This document shows, piece by piece, positions 17,673-27,528 of a stretch of DNA of 64,000 bases; positions within the stretch are counted from its first letter, which is position 1; each line of letters starts with the position of its first letter. Position numbers and translations under genes: made by a program. Under the pieces are notes generated by a model. The model was given only the letters and a program-made list of their open reading frames with translations. It was not told the DNA's origin and did not search any database. Origin of the DNA: Clostridia bacterium (GTDB taxonomy: Bacteria > Bacillota > Clostridia > Lachnospirales > Lachnospiraceae); NCBI GenBank assembly GCA_910576325.1, contig CAJTIM010000019.1:1-64000 (forward strand), in the 5' to 3' direction.

Positions 17673-17703
17673 CTACCGCTTAAGCAGAACTCCCCCACAG
17701 CCA

Positions 17704-17916
17704 GGGGATGCCGCAAAATAAGACAGCAGACTTTTCCTATATCCAGTGTCCGGCTGTTCGCGTACAGGGCGTCTGATATGGACGGACATAGCCTCAAAAC
17801 CAAACCATCCCCACCCCAATTACAAAGGCAATGTCCGTACAGAGCAGACACCCTGTACGCGAACCGTCCGAACACAGGATATGGAAATGGCTGCTGTCTT
17901 ATTTTGCGGCATCCCC
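17704..17916. repeat. Family-3 long palindrome, copy 1 (3' end of helicase)
   Basis: GGGGATGCCGCAAAAT at the left pairs with ATTTTGCGGCATCCCC at the right. The arms run about 85 nt each (including GTCCGGCTGTTCGCGTAC against GTACGCGAACCGTCCG) around a loop of about 45 nt. The right arm overlaps the last codons of the helicase gene (stop at 17899). The copy at 58111-58305 shares long stretches such as ATATGGAAATG and TTATTTTGC. Confidence 0.9.
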
Positions 17917-19755
17917 GTCCGCCCCCACCTCAAGCAACTCCTCCAAAAACCGCGACCTCTCCACCCTCCGATTCCAAAGCTTCTTCACCGAAAACACATA
18001 CAGCAACTCCTTCGCCCGTGTCATAGCCACATAAAACAGCCTCCTCTCCTCCTCCACATCCTCATCCAAAAAAGCCCTCTTATGCGGCGCCACCCCCTCA
18101 TTTGCATCCGGAATAAACACAATCCGGTACTCCAGCCCCTTACTGCTGTGCATCGTAGCCACCGACACACGATTACTCTCCTTCTCCTGCTCCTTCGCCT
18201 GCCGCTCCAGCTCCTTCCGATAATCCTCAATATGCAAAAACCACTCCCCAAAGGTCCGAAATCCCTTAGAAAGCGCCTGCAGCTCATCCAAAACCTCCAG
18301 AAGATCCTCCGCTCTCCTGTTCCGATACTCCGCATACTCCCTAAGATACTCCTCATACCCCACAATATTCCGAATATAATGAACCGCCCCAAAGGGACTT
18401 AACCGTCCAATCATCTTCAGATCCCCCTGCAGCTTCTCGATCCGCTCCGCCACCCAGGGCTTTTCCTCATAACAGCAGAGAAGCGCCTCCCACGCGATTT
18501 CCTCTTCCTCCAGACATTCCCTCCCGATATACCGCTTCGGCCGGTTCATAACCTGCAGAAAATCACTCCGTTTCCTGCTCCCCATCGCCATTCTGATATA
18601 AGTAAAAACATCCTTCACAATCCAGTGATCATAAATATTCGGCAAACGATCACGCATCCGAAAGGGAATCCCCGCCGACATCAGCTCTTCCACCAGTAGC
18701 CGCGGCTGAGTATTCGTCCGAAAAAGCACGGCGATATCCGAGTACGCCCCTCCCTTGGCCGTATAAGCCTTAATCTTATCCACAATACAGGCATTTTCCT
18801 CCTCCTGCCCCGGAAACTCATGGGTCAAAATCTCAAATCCCGCCCCCTTAGCCGCATAAATTTCCTTGGGAAACCGCTCCTTATTATGCCCGATCACCTT
18901 CCCTGCGCCCTTCACAATCTCCGCCGTAGAGCGAAAATTCGCATCCAGCACCACCCTTTTTGCCCTGGGATAATCCTTCTCAAAATTCAGCATAATCTGA
19001 GGCTTCGCTCCCCGAAAACGGTAAATCGACTGATCATCGTCCCCCACAATAAACAAATTATCCTCCGGCGCCGCCAAAAGGCGCACAATATCATACTGAA
19101 GCTGATTGATATCCTGAAACTCATCCACCAGAATATAGCGGTACTTCCTCTGCCACGCCCCCAAAATATCCGGCCGCTCCCGAAGAAGCTCATAGCAGTA
19201 CACCAGCATATCGTCAAAGTCAATCAGATTGCTCCTGCGCAGCCGATTGTCGTAATCATGAAAAATCCCCTTAAACACGGCGGAATTGCAGACAGACGCA
19301 TGATATGTATTCAGATCGCAGCGCTCATTCTTCACCCGGCTAATCTCCGCCGCCACATCGGAAATAAATTCCGCCTCATCGTCCGGCTCCAGCCTCGCCT
19401 TCTGCACACTGTCCCGCAAAAACCGGTACTTCTGCTCCTCCCGAAGAATATTTTCCGCCCCATAGCCGTAAGCCAGTTTTAAGATCTGAAAAAAGACAGC
19501 ATGAAAGGTTCCAAAAGACACCTTCGTCCCGTCGCTTTTGATCTGCCGCAGAAAACGCTCACGCATTTCCCTTGCCGCTGCTTTTGTAAATGTAATCACC
19601 AGGATTTCCGAGGGCTTCACATGACAGTCCTCAATAAGATACCGGGTCCGGCGCGTAATCACGGTTGTCTTTCCGCTTCCCGGCCCGGCCAGAACCAGCA
19701 TGGGGCCGTCAACATGGCTGGCGGCCCGACGCTGTGCTTCCGATAATTGATTCAT
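17899..19755 (-). CDS. UvrD/PcrA-like ATP-dependent DNA helicase
   Basis: This 618-residue SF1A helicase has Walker [14 protein letters not shown] (residues 24-36), Walker B/motif [14 protein letters not shown], motif [16 protein letters not shown], motif [16 protein letters not shown] and motif [14 protein letters not shown]. It is shorter than classical UvrD/PcrA and lacks the long C-terminal tail. Its final residues ([10 protein letters not shown]) are encoded inside a long palindromic repeat, so the C-terminus may have been reshaped by it. The start at 19755 overlaps the gltX stop by 4 nt, indicating translational coupling. Confidence 0.93.
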   Translation of the reverse strand: MNQLSEAQRRAASHVDGPMLVLAGPGSGKTTVITRRTRYLIEDCHVKPSEILVITFTKAAAREMRERFLRQIKSDGTKVSFGTFHAVFFQILKLAYGYGAENILREEQKYRFLRDSVQKARLEPDDEAEFISDVAAEISRVKNERCDLNTYHASVCNSAVFKGIFHDYDNRLRRSNLIDFDDMLVYCYELLRERPDILGAWQRKYRYILVDEFQDINQLQYDIVRLLAAPEDNLFIVGDDDQSIYRFRGAKPQIMLNFEKDYPRAKRVVLDANFRSTAEIVKGAGKVIGHNKERFPKEIYAAKGAGFEILTHEFPGQEEENACIVDKIKAYTAKGGAYSDIAVLFRTNTQPRLLVEELMSAGIPFRMRDRLPNIYDHWIVKDVFTYIRMAMGSRKRSDFLQVMNRPKRYIGRECLEEEEIAWEALLCCYEEKPWVAERIEKLQGDLKMIGRLSPFGAVHYIRNIVGYEEYLREYAEYRNRRAEDLLEVLDELQALSKGFRTFGEWFLHIEDYRKELERQAKEQEKESNRVSVATMHSSKGLEYRIVFIPDANEGVAPHKRAFLDEDVEEERRLFYVAMTRAKELLYVFSVKKLWNRRVERSRFLEELLEVGADGDAAK

Positions 19756-21212
19756 AGATTATCCTTTTCCAACATCTCAATCGCTTTTTGAATCCGCTTT
19801 AAAGATTCCTCTTTTCCCACAATCTCCATCATCTCCGTAGCGCCGCAGGGCGTCATTTGCTTCCCGGACACCGCGGTACGCACAGGCCACAGCACAAAGC
19901 CGTTCTTGCATCCTTTCTTGGCAACATAATCCATCAAAAGGGCATACAGCGCATCATTGCCGTAATCCTCCTGAGCTTCCAAAAGAGGCAGCAGTTCACG
20001 CAGCACCTCCAGAGAGCTTTCAGGCGTAGTCTTCATCTTTTTATGGGCATACATGGACGTATCATACTTTGGAAGCTCCTCAAAGAAATCAACCAGGGCC
20101 GGAATATCCGGGAGCACCTCGATTCTCGTCTTTACCATAGCCGCAATCTTCTTCAGATCGCAGTCCTTAGTAATTGCTTCCTTAAGATAGGGCAGCGCCA
20201 TCTCATAGAACTTGTCAAAATCCATAGCCTTTAAGTACTCGCCGTTCATCCATTTCAGCTTCGTATAGTCAAAGACAGAGGGCGCTTTACTCATATGATG
20301 GTAGTCAAAAACCTGAATGAGCTCTTCCAGACTGTAAATCTCCCGATCTTCCTCCGGACTCCATCCAAGAAGAGCCACAAAGTTAATAATCGTCTCCGGC
20401 AGAAAGCCCTGCTCCAGCAAATCCTCAAAGGAGCAGTGACCGCAGCGCTTGGACAGCTTCTTATGCTCCTCGTCCGTAATCAGCGGACAGTGCACATAGA
20501 CGGGCACCTCCCAGCCAAATGCCTCATAGAGCCGGTTATACTTGGGGGAAGAAGAAAGATACTCATTTCCCCGGACCACATGAGTGATTCCCATCAGATG
20601 GTCGTCCACCACATTTGCAAAATTATAGGTGGGATAACCGTCGGACTTAATCAGAATCATATCGTCCAGTTCCCCATTGTCCACGGTAATCGCCCCGTAA
20701 ATATCATCCTGGAAGGTGGTTGTCCCCTCCGTGGGGTTGTTCTGACGGATTACATAGGGCACACCCGCCGCCAGCTTTTCCGCCACTTCCTCTTTGGTCA
20801 GAGAAAGACAGTGTTTGTCATAAATCACAATCTCCTTGCCGGCCACCTCGGTCTTTAAAGACTCCAAACGCTCCTTATCGCAGAAGCAGTAGTACGCCTC
20901 GCCCTTCTCGATCAGCTTCTTTGCATACTCCAGGTAAATTCCGGCCGCCTGCCGCTCGCTCTGGACGTAAGGCCCTACACCTCCATCCTTATCCGGTCCC
21001 TCGTCGTGAGAAAGCCCCGCCTTCTCAAGCGTGCGGTAAATAATATCCACCGCATCCTCCACCAATCGCTCCTGATCCGTGTCCTCTATCCGAAGGAGGA
21101 AATCGCCTCCCTCATGCTTTGCAATCAAATATGCATACAGCGCCGTCCTTAAATTGCCCACATGCATACGTCCTGTGGGGCTGGGCGCAAATCTTGTCCG
21201 AACCTTTTTCAT
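19752..21212 (-). CDS. gltX: Glutamyl-tRNA synthetase
   Basis: This 486-residue class I synthetase has a HIGH-type motif ([14 protein letters not shown], residues about 15-28), the second lysine motif in HKKLSKRCG, and the GluRS insertion [15 protein letters not shown]. It charges tRNA-Glu (possibly also tRNA-Gln, followed by amidotransfer, as usual in Firmicutes). The ATG at 21212 follows AGGAGGAGCAT, which abuts a family-1 repeat. The stop overlaps the helicase start. Confidence 0.96.
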   Translation of the reverse strand: MKKVRTRFAPSPTGRMHVGNLRTALYAYLIAKHEGGDFLLRIEDTDQERLVEDAVDIIYRTLEKAGLSHDEGPDKDGGVGPYVQSERQAAGIYLEYAKKLIEKGEAYYCFCDKERLESLKTEVAGKEIVIYDKHCLSLTKEEVAEKLAAGVPYVIRQNNPTEGTTTFQDDIYGAITVDNGELDDMILIKSDGYPTYNFANVVDDHLMGITHVVRGNEYLSSSPKYNRLYEAFGWEVPVYVHCPLITDEEHKKLSKRCGHCSFEDLLEQGFLPETIINFVALLGWSPEEDREIYSLEELIQVFDYHHMSKAPSVFDYTKLKWMNGEYLKAMDFDKFYEMALPYLKEAITKDCDLKKIAAMVKTRIEVLPDIPALVDFFEELPKYDTSMYAHKKMKTTPESSLEVLRELLPLLEAQEDYGNDALYALLMDYVAKKGCKNGFVLWPVRTAVSGKQMTPCGATEMMEIVGKEESLKRIQKAIEMLEKDNL

Positions 21213-21224
21213 ATGCTCCTCCTA

Positions 21225-21345
21225 TTCCGGTTCCGTAATCCCCCTCACAGTACACTTTTATGAAATCAATTTCCAGCCGCAAACCCATGCGCCTGTAAAT
21301 CGATTTGTGCACTGTGAGGGATATTACTGTTTCCGGTTCCGTAAT
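21225..21345. repeat. Family-1 106-bp palindromic repeat (gltX leader)
   Basis: TTCCGGTTCCGTAAT begins at 21225 and again at 21331, a period of 106 bp. Between them CCTCACAGT and ACTGTGAGG, with inner GAAATCAATTT and AAATCGATTT, form a hairpin. Read on the gene strand, the element ends CGGAATAGGAGG, providing the gltX ribosome-binding site. The remainder of the gap to 21452 shows no gene. Confidence 0.88.
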
Positions 21346-21452
21346 ATTCCGTTTTTAATTTTTTCGCTTCATTATATAATAAAGCCTTCCACTTTACAAG
21401 CTATTTTCTTAAAAGACTGCTGCTCATTCCGTGAACAGCAATCTTCAAGGCT

Positions 21453-21866
21453 TTAATTATTTTTCCGAATAAATTCCTGATAACAGAACCCCATAATGTC
21501 TTTGCGGGTCACGATTCCAATAAAAATCCGCTTGTCGTCAATCACCGGAACAAAGTTCTGATTCATGGCCTTGGAAAATAAATCCTCTATGTTGGCGTCG
21601 ATGGAAATAGGCTCAAACTGCATCCTTCTTCTGACGGTCTGTATGGACACATCCTCCGCCGCTCTCAAATCCAGAGAGAATTTATTTTTCAAGGTCCAAA
21701 GCATATCCCCTTCCGTGATAGTCCCTATGTACTCTCCGCTGCGGTTGATCAGCGGAATCGCCGTAAAGCCGCTTCGCTCCAGCTTTTCGATTCCCTGCCG
21801 CAGCGTGCTGTCATCATAAAGATAGGCAAGCTCTCCCTTGGGCTTCAAAAAAAACAATATATTCAT
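21453..21866 (-). CDS. Tandem CBS-domain protein
   Basis: This protein of about 137 residues consists of a CBS pair: the first spans TLRQGIEKLERSGFTAIPL to TEGDMLWTL, the second SIDANIEDLFSKAMNQNFV to VTRKDIMGFC. Such proteins bind adenine nucleotides or S-adenosylmethionine and act as regulators. There is no attached effector domain. The ATG at 21866 follows GAAAGGAAACGAGT; longer upstream codons overlap the cardiolipin synthase 3' end and are rejected. It is probably co-transcribed with cls. Confidence 0.85.
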   Translation of the reverse strand: MNILFFLKPKGELAYLYDDSTLRQGIEKLERSGFTAIPLINRSGEYIGTITEGDMLWTLKNKFSLDLRAAEDVSIQTVRRRMQFEPISIDANIEDLFSKAMNQNFVPVIDDKRIFIGIVTRKDIMGFCYQEFIRKNN

Positions 21867-21930
21867 ACTCGTTTCCTTTCTTTCCTTCGGAGTTATCATT
21901 TTTACTTTCCGCCTGGCAATGTATTCCCTC

Positions 21931-23466
21931 TTATAAAAGCGGCGCCAGCACCCGCAATACCGCACAAAACAGACTTCCGAAGAATCCCTGCCGCGTGTCT
22001 TTCAGTCCAATCTCCCGGCACTTTTCCAGGGTTCTCAGATAGTCCTCCTTCACATCCGCCACAATAGAATTGCGGTAAAACAGCGTTCCGCACTCAAAAT
22101 GCAGATACAGACTGCGGTAATCCATATTGATCGTTCCCACCACCGCCGTCTCATCATCACAGACATAGGATTTTGCATGAAGAAATCCCGGCGCATATTC
22201 GTAAATACGCACTCCCGCCCGCAAAAGACTGGGATAATAAGAGCGTGTCAATTGAAAAATCACCTTCTTATCGGGAATCCCCGGCGTCACAATCCGCACG
22301 TCCACGCCCCGCTTCGCCGCCAGGCACAGAGCCGTATCCATTTCATGATCAATGATCAGGTAAGGTGTAAAAATATATACATAATCCCGGGCCTGATTTA
22401 AAATATTCAGATAAACATTTTCTGCGGCAATCTCTTCATCCAGAGGCGAATCCCCGTAGGGCTGCACAAAGCCGTCCGATGAAAAAGGCTCCGGGTGAAA
22501 GCATTCCGGCCGAAATGCATCATATCCCGCATCCGTCCTCCGAAATGCATTCCACATCTGCAGGAACATCACCGTATAATTCCACACGGCTTCGCCCTTC
22601 AGCATAAAACCGGTATCCTTCCAGTGGCCGAAGCGCTCTTTTTCATTGATATATTCATCCGCCAGATTGACGCCGCCGCTGAAAGCCGTATGACCGTCAA
22701 TCACCGTAATCTTTCGATGATCCCGATTATTCATCACCAGAGACCAGAGGGGAATGAAGGGATTAAATGCCATACACCGAATCCCCTTTGCCTCTAATTT
22801 CCGGTCGTAGCCCGGCGGAAGCAGGGAAACAGTTCCCAAATCGTCATAGAGAAAGCGCACATCCAGGCCCGCCCTCGCCTTCTCCTCCAGAATCTCCAGT
22901 ATGCTGTTCCACATCCGGCCCTCTTCCACGATAAAGTATTCCATAAAAATGAAATGCTTTGCTTCCTTAAGCTCTTTAAGAAGCTCCGGAAACATATCAT
23001 CACCCAGCTTGAAGTAACGGGCCTGTGTGTGTTTGTATACGGGATAGCCGCAGGTATGCGACATATAGGCAAACTGCCCTCTGGCTCTTAAGTCCAGCTC
23101 TCCAATCTCCTCAAGAACCTGCTCATCCTGGAAAACGGCCTCTTTCGTCCGGTCCTGCTCCGCCTCCAGTCTGCGGCGCATCTTTTTTGAGGGCTGCTTA
23201 TTGCCCACCAATAGATAGAAAAGTCCGCCCAACAGGGGAAAAACCAGAATAAAGATAACCCACGCCATCTGATAAGCCGGATTCTCGCCGCGGTTGATAA
23301 TCCAGAGGACCGCCAGAAGGCTTATCAGGGTAAACAAAATGGAAATTCCCGTGGAATAGGTAGTCAGCCTGGTTAAAAAGATCAGGAAGTACACCAGCTG
23401 AATCAACAGCAGGATTCCAAAAAACACCAGTCTGCTTGTCAGCAGCTTCAATATCTTACGTAACAT
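21931..23466 (-). CDS. cls: Cardiolipin synthase (phospholipase D family)
   Basis: This 511-residue protein has two N-terminal transmembrane helices (LVFFGILLLIQLVYFLIFL and a second near residue 45-80) and two HKD motifs: HRKITVIDGHTAFSGG (residues about 235-250) and HAKSYVCDDETAVVGTINMD (about 420-440). It joins two phosphatidylglycerol molecules to make cardiolipin at the membrane. The start at 23466 follows AATAGGAGCAAAGC, whose upstream end is a decayed family-1 repeat. Length is normal for bacterial Cls. Confidence 0.94.
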   Translation of the reverse strand: MLRKILKLLTSRLVFFGILLLIQLVYFLIFLTRLTTYSTGISILFTLISLLAVLWIINRGENPAYQMAWVIFILVFPLLGGLFYLLVGNKQPSKKMRRRLEAEQDRTKEAVFQDEQVLEEIGELDLRARGQFAYMSHTCGYPVYKHTQARYFKLGDDMFPELLKELKEAKHFIFMEYFIVEEGRMWNSILEILEEKARAGLDVRFLYDDLGTVSLLPPGYDRKLEAKGIRCMAFNPFIPLWSLVMNNRDHRKITVIDGHTAFSGGVNLADEYINEKERFGHWKDTGFMLKGEAVWNYTVMFLQMWNAFRRTDAGYDAFRPECFHPEPFSSDGFVQPYGDSPLDEEIAAENVYLNILNQARDYVYIFTPYLIIDHEMDTALCLAAKRGVDVRIVTPGIPDKKVIFQLTRSYYPSLLRAGVRIYEYAPGFLHAKSYVCDDETAVVGTINMDYRSLYLHFECGTLFYRNSIVADVKEDYLRTLEKCREIGLKDTRQGFFGSLFCAVLRVLAPLL

Positions 23467-23478
23467 GCTTTGCTCCTA

Positions 23479-23530
23479 TTCCAGTTCCGGCTCCGCAACA
23501 TGCCTCACGGAGCGCTTTTGCCCAATCAAT
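23479..23530. repeat. Decayed family-1 repeat end (cls leader)
   Basis: TTCCAGTTCCGGCTCCGCAAC at 23479 matches the end of the 106-bp repeat, and a short inverted pair (CCTCACGGAGCG) remains. The rest of the palindrome is lost. As in the intact copies, the end abuts AATAGGAG in front of a start codon. Confidence 0.55.
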
Positions 23531-23656
23531 GTCCGATCATATAATATTCGTCTTTATCCTACCACATTTTGCACTTGTTTCCAAGCGCAGCCTCTTTTAT
23601 TTCACAGAATTTTAAGATTTCCGGCTCTTAAAAAGCGTTCTCTGAAAAGTTATCAA

Positions 23657-23696
23657 ACAAAAACCACCCAATTGCTTTTGCGAAAGCACTGGGTGG
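23657..23696 (-). terminator. Terminator of the VanY-like gene
   Basis: On the minus strand CCACCCAGTGCTTTCG pairs with AAAGCAATTGGGTGG and is followed by TTTTTG, 30-60 nt after the stop codon at 23725. Confidence 0.85.
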
Positions 23697-23724
23697 ATTA
23701 TTTATATTCTTGCAAGCCCGTCAG

Positions 23725-24945
23725 CTACACGGGTACATCGGCATCCGGCGTAGGTGAAGGATCCGGTGTAGGTGGTGCAGGCGGTGGATCCGGTGTGGGT
23801 GCGGGATCCGGTGTAGGATCCGGTGCAGGCGTGGGATCCGGCGGCGGTGTAGGATCCGGCACAGGTTCCGCCGGCACTTCGGGCGTCGGTGCAGGCGGTG
23901 GTGTCGGCGTTACCGGCGTCTCCGTGCTTGGCGGCGATACGGATCCGGAAGGTGTGTCCGTACTTGGAGCGGAAGGAGGAGGCGCGGAACTGCCTCTATC
24001 GTCAGATGCTCCCGCTGATTCCTCTGTTTCTGGTACTTCCGAATCCTCCGGGACAACCGGTATCGATGGTGTTGCCGACGCTGTCTGCTTTTTTTCTTTC
24101 TTCATGGTATTGCTGTCATATTCCACAGGTGTCCCGTCCGCAATCGGAATCGCACCCAGATACTCCTCCAGTGTCTGTCCGGAAGCCTTGATCTCCTTAG
24201 CTGCCTTTAGCCCCACATAACGGAAATGCCAGGGTTCATAAATAATGCCCGTACTCTCTGTCTTGCCATTGGGATAACGCAGGATAAATCCATAATCATA
24301 GCAATGCTCCTTCAGCCACTGAAAGCCCTTCGTGTTCTCCTGCTTCTCATCCAGTCTCCGGTACTCGGAAGAAACAAAATCCAAAGCCAGGCCCGCCTGA
24401 TGCTCACTGGTTCCCGGAACAGCCACAACCTCCGCAGCCCGCTCCTTGGCCGCCACATAGGAATAGCCCATCATAACGCCTTCCTCAATTTTTGCTTCAT
24501 GAAGAGAAATCTGCTTGTCCATACTCCGGTAGGAGGAGGTTACGTACACATAGACCCCTTCCTTTCTGGCTGCCTGAACCATAGCCGTATAATCATCATA
24601 TGCCCGGGCATCAATCTTATGTCCGCCTCCGATGCTCTTTAATTCAACCTCAAAATCATCCGGAAGGGGGTGGGTCCGATTGACCAGAATCAGATTCCAG
24701 TCATCCGGAAGCTCCTCTTTCAGCTCCTCTTCCTGTTCCTTTTCATTCCTTCCGTGAGAGGAAACCTCCTTTACCACTTGAGCGCTTCCGTTTTCCAGAA
24801 TGTCGGTAAGCTCCTCGTTCTCTTCCTCCCTGTCGTTCTTATCCAAATTGCCGGCATACACCGTTCCTATCACCATTCCAAGACAAAGGGTGAAAATCAC
24901 TCCGCCTAGGAAACCTATCAGTCTTTTTCTCTGCCTTCTTGTCAT
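23725..24945 (-). CDS. D-alanyl-D-alanine carboxypeptidase, VanY/M15B family, Pro-rich tail
   Basis: This protein of about 406 residues has an N-terminal membrane anchor (LIGFLGGVIFTLCLGMVIG). Its catalytic domain carries the M15B signatures SSYRSMDKQ, GTSEHQAGLALDF (zinc His and Asp) and EPWHFRYVG (catalytic Glu, zinc His). The last 120 residues are low-complexity Pro/Thr/Asp repeats (PDPTPPPDPTPAPDP). The encoding DNA is a GGATCCGG-rich microsatellite. The enzyme trims peptidoglycan stem peptides outside the membrane; the tail probably spans the wall. ATG at 24945 (AGAGGG upstream) is slightly preferred to 24963. Confidence 0.88.
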   Translation of the reverse strand: MTRRQRKRLIGFLGGVIFTLCLGMVIGTVYAGNLDKNDREEENEELTDILENGSAQVVKEVSSHGRNEKEQEEELKEELPDDWNLILVNRTHPLPDDFEVELKSIGGGHKIDARAYDDYTAMVQAARKEGVYVYVTSSYRSMDKQISLHEAKIEEGVMMGYSYVAAKERAAEVVAVPGTSEHQAGLALDFVSSEYRRLDEKQENTKGFQWLKEHCYDYGFILRYPNGKTESTGIIYEPWHFRYVGLKAAKEIKASGQTLEEYLGAIPIADGTPVEYDSNTMKKEKKQTASATPSIPVVPEDSEVPETEESAGASDDRGSSAPPPSAPSTDTPSGSVSPPSTETPVTPTPPPAPTPEVPAEPVPDPTPPPDPTPAPDPTPDPAPTPDPPPAPPTPDPSPTPDADVPV

Positions 24946-25105
24946 TGGCCCTCTGCTTCCCATTCCTCAATATCTATGCAAAATCTTAGCTTCCACTACA
25001 GTATATAGGAAATAAAACTTATAAGCAAGTGGCTTTTTGGAAAAAATTATTAAGAATTTCTTACTGCTATTCCTTTCCCTTCCTTATCTGGTGCAAACAG
25101 GCAGA

Positions 25106-25750
25106 TTACCATTCCCGTTTGCGAATAATCCGGACAGAAACCAGATAGCTCCCCAAAAGATAAAGAACCGAGAAAACCGCTGCTGCCGATGCCAGGCTTA
25201 TCATCAGCTCTTCCGTCACCTTTCCTTCCGGCCCAAGCCCCGCAATCAGCTTAAACACGCCGAAAACGCCGGCAAAGACAGCAATGTAGCAAATCAGCAG
25301 CAGCATACGCGCCTTCTCCACTCCCAACTTAAATACCAGAGGCAGCAGCGTCGCATAGAGCAGAAGAAACACAGCTGCAACCGCTGCGACCGCAGTAATC
25401 TGTTCCAAAAACGAAATCTTTTCGCCCTGTATAAGCAGATTTATCAGAACATTTCCTGTCATGCCCACCACAAAGCCGGCGGCCAGAAGCAGCAAAAGCA
25501 GCAGATATTTACACCGCACCAGATCTTCCCTGTTAACCGGCAGAGTCAGAACGTATTTGTCAAAACCGGCAGCCTCGTCATAGCCCAAACTGGTCAAAAC
25601 CAGCATAGAAAAACTCATAACCGTCATCATAGGAAAAAACGACGGATTTTTAAAGAAATAGCAATATATCACAAAAAATGCCAGAGTCAAAAGGTACTGT
25701 TTTCCCACCTTTTTCAAATTATAAATATCCTTTAACAGCAAGCCCTTCAT
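25106..25750 (-). CDS. ABC-2 type transporter permease
   Basis: This 214-residue protein has six predicted transmembrane helices (such as LLLLLLLAAGFVVGMTGNVL and LLLICYIAVFAGVFGVF) and the conserved ABC-2 motif around FSMLVLTSLGYDEAAGFDKY. It lies 91 nt downstream of the ATPase gene and follows the GntR regulator, the layout of YtrA-controlled transporters. It probably forms the membrane channel. The substrate is unknown; such systems often affect envelope stress. Confidence 0.85.
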   Translation of the reverse strand: MKGLLLKDIYNLKKVGKQYLLTLAFFVIYCYFFKNPSFFPMMTVMSFSMLVLTSLGYDEAAGFDKYVLTLPVNREDLVRCKYLLLLLLLAAGFVVGMTGNVLINLLIQGEKISFLEQITAVAAVAAVFLLLYATLLPLVFKLGVEKARMLLLICYIAVFAGVFGVFKLIAGLGPEGKVTEELMISLASAAAVFSVLYLLGSYLVSVRIIRKREW

Positions 25751-25841
25751 TTTATTCGCTCCCTTCTTATTTGTCTTCAGCCGGACCTGTAGTTTTTTGG
25801 CAGAGTACCGCAGAACAGGACGCCGCCGTTCTCCATATCGG

Positions 25842-26708
25842 TTACATTTTCTTAATATTGTTCTTTACCACATACAGTAGTATATCCTCAATGGATGCCT
25901 GATCCACCACATAATCCGGGAATTGCTCCTTCAAAGCCTGGCGGTTATTTACCAGAACTTCTACCTCAAAGCGGTTTTTCTGCACGCCCACAGACAGAGC
26001 CGGATCAAGCTCCCGGTATTGCTCCTCCGTACACCGCACAATTCCGTAATCGTACAAAAGAGCATCCTTATTTTCAAAAAACAGCAGCTTTCCCTTGTGA
26101 ATCAGAAGAATGTAGTCACAAATTTTCTCAATATCGCTGGTAATATGGGAGGAAAGAAATACCGTGTGCTCCTCCTCCTGAATAAAGTCCATAAAAATAT
26201 CAAGAATTTCATTGCGCACAACCGGATCCAGAGAGCCGCAGGCATCATCCAGAATAATCAGCTTTGCCTGATGGGAAAGAGCCGCCGCAATGGACAGCTT
26301 TACTTTCATGCCCCTGGAAAATTCCTTTACCGCCTTTTTGCCGGGAAGCTCAAATCTCTTACAGTATCCGAAAAATGTCTCTGTCTCCCACTGGCGGTAT
26401 GTGTACTTCATCATCCGGTTCACGTCCTCTACCGTAAGGCCGTCAGGAAAATAGCACTCGTCAAAAATAACACCGATCTGCTCCTTTATCTCCCGGTTCC
26501 CGGCTCCGTTCTCCTGCCCCAAAAGCTCTATGGTTCCGGCATCCTTTCGGATGAGATCCAGGATTGCTTTGATGGTGGTGCTTTTTCCGGCTCCGTTTTC
26601 TCCGATAAAGCCTACGATGGAGCCTGTGGGAACCTCAAAGCTTACGTTGTCCAGTGTGAAATCTTTATAATGCTTCGTCAGTCCCTTTACCCTTATTGCG
26701 TATTCCAT
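25842..26708 (-). CDS. ABC transporter ATP-binding protein (YtrB-like)
   Basis: This 288-residue protein has Walker A GENGAGKSTTIKAIL, Q-loop IGVIFDE, a signature reading FSRGMKVKLSIAAAL and Walker B LIILDDACGSLDP. The Walker B glutamate position is Ala/Cys-like (DDACGS), not the usual DEP; this is seen in some YtrB-type proteins. The ATG at 26708 follows AGGAGGATAAGC, which abuts a family-1 repeat. It works with the permease downstream and is controlled by the GntR gene upstream. Confidence 0.9.
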   Translation of the reverse strand: MEYAIRVKGLTKHYKDFTLDNVSFEVPTGSIVGFIGENGAGKSTTIKAILDLIRKDAGTIELLGQENGAGNREIKEQIGVIFDECYFPDGLTVEDVNRMMKYTYRQWETETFFGYCKRFELPGKKAVKEFSRGMKVKLSIAAALSHQAKLIILDDACGSLDPVVRNEILDIFMDFIQEEEHTVFLSSHITSDIEKICDYILLIHKGKLLFFENKDALLYDYGIVRCTEEQYRELDPALSVGVQKNRFEVEVLVNNRQALKEQFPDYVVDQASIEDILLYVVKNNIKKM

Positions 26709-26721
26709 GCTTATCCTCCTA

Positions 26722-26828
26722 TTCCAGTTCCGTAATATTCCCACAGCACACCTTACTGAAATCAGTTTGCAGTCACAAATACAAGTGCACCGTAACAGAT
26801 ATTACTGTTTTTATTCCGGTTCCGCAGT
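26722..26828. repeat. Family-1 palindromic repeat, shortened copy
   Basis: TTCCAGTTCCGTAAT starts at 26722 and TTCCGGTTCCG at 26814, giving a 92-bp period instead of 106. Inverted blocks ACAGCACACC and GTGCACCGTAACAG remain. It fills the gap between the GntR gene and the ATPase, and its end adjoins the ATPase Shine-Dalgarno. Confidence 0.8.
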
Positions 26829-26834
26829 ATCTCT

Positions 26835-27209
26835 TTAAAATTCCTCATACAACATTCTCAAAACCTCCACCAGTTCCTCCTCCGACATGCCATACTGTCT
26901 GGCGGAATCCACCGCTGCCTGAAGGTGATGTTCTACGGCCTTTAGCTGCTCCTCCTTGACAAACTCCCGGTCCGCTTCCCTGACAAAGCTGCCCTTTCCC
27001 ACGATGGTGGTGATAAATCCGTCGCGCTCCAGATCCTCATAGGCACGTTTGGTGGTAATCACACTGATACGCAGCTCCTTGGCCAGAAGCCGCATGGAAG
27101 GCAGCGGATCACCGGGACTTAAACTGCCATTCATAACCATAGCCTTAATCTGGGCGGTAATCTGTTCATAGATTGGCTTTCCGCTTGAATTACTGATAAT
27201 AATATTCAC
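26835..27209 (-). CDS. GntR-family regulator (YtrA subfamily)
   Basis: This protein of about 124 residues has an N-terminal winged helix (PIYEQITAQIKAMVMNGSL to LAKELRISVITTKRAYEDL) and only a short C-terminal helical tail, which defines the YtrA subfamily. The GTG at 27209 follows AAGAGGTGGATAT and gives the family's usual NIIISNSSGKPIYEQI start. It probably represses its own operon with the downstream ABC transporter and is released by a cell-envelope signal. Confidence 0.9.
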   Translation of the reverse strand: MNIIISNSSGKPIYEQITAQIKAMVMNGSLSPGDPLPSMRLLAKELRISVITTKRAYEDLERDGFITTIVGKGSFVREADREFVKEEQLKAVEHHLQAAVDSARQYGMSEEELVEVLRMLYEEF

Positions 27210-27275
27210 ATATCCACCTCTTTTGTTCCGCACACAAACACAGAAGCTTCGTATTTGTGTATGGTTGTTATATTG

Positions 27276-27304
27276 TATATATCATACATATGCTTTATTG
27301 TCAA
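27276..27304 (-). promoter_or_regulatory. Promoter of the GntR-ABC operon
   Basis: On the minus strand TTGACA (27304-27299), a 17-nt spacer and TATATA (27281-27276) form a near-consensus sigma-A promoter, about 70 nt upstream of the GTG. The surrounding GTATGATATATAC is partly dyad-symmetric and could be the GntR operator. Confidence 0.75.
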
Positions 27305-27421
27305 TATATATAATTATTTTTTTCAAAATTTTTCAGGACGCAGCAGCAGATTAAACAGACTGTTCCAATAACAGGTGTGCATCAGACTGAAAACATGCTG
27401 ATTTATTTGTGGAACATCACA

Positions 27422-27460
27422 TAAAAAACTGTGCTGACAGCAAAAAACTGACAGCACAGC
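27422..27460 (-). terminator. Terminator of the NlpC/P60 gene
   Basis: On the minus strand GCTGTGCTGTCAG and CTGTCAGCACAG form a 12-bp stem around a T-rich loop, followed by TTTTTTAT. It lies about 70 nt after the stop at 27529. The remainder of 27210-27528 holds the GntR promoter and AT-rich sequence. Confidence 0.85.
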
Positions 27461-27528
27461 AAAATCTTCCATATTTTGTAATTTTTATGAATCACATTTT
27501 CACTCCGCAATACCCTTTATCTCAGGCT

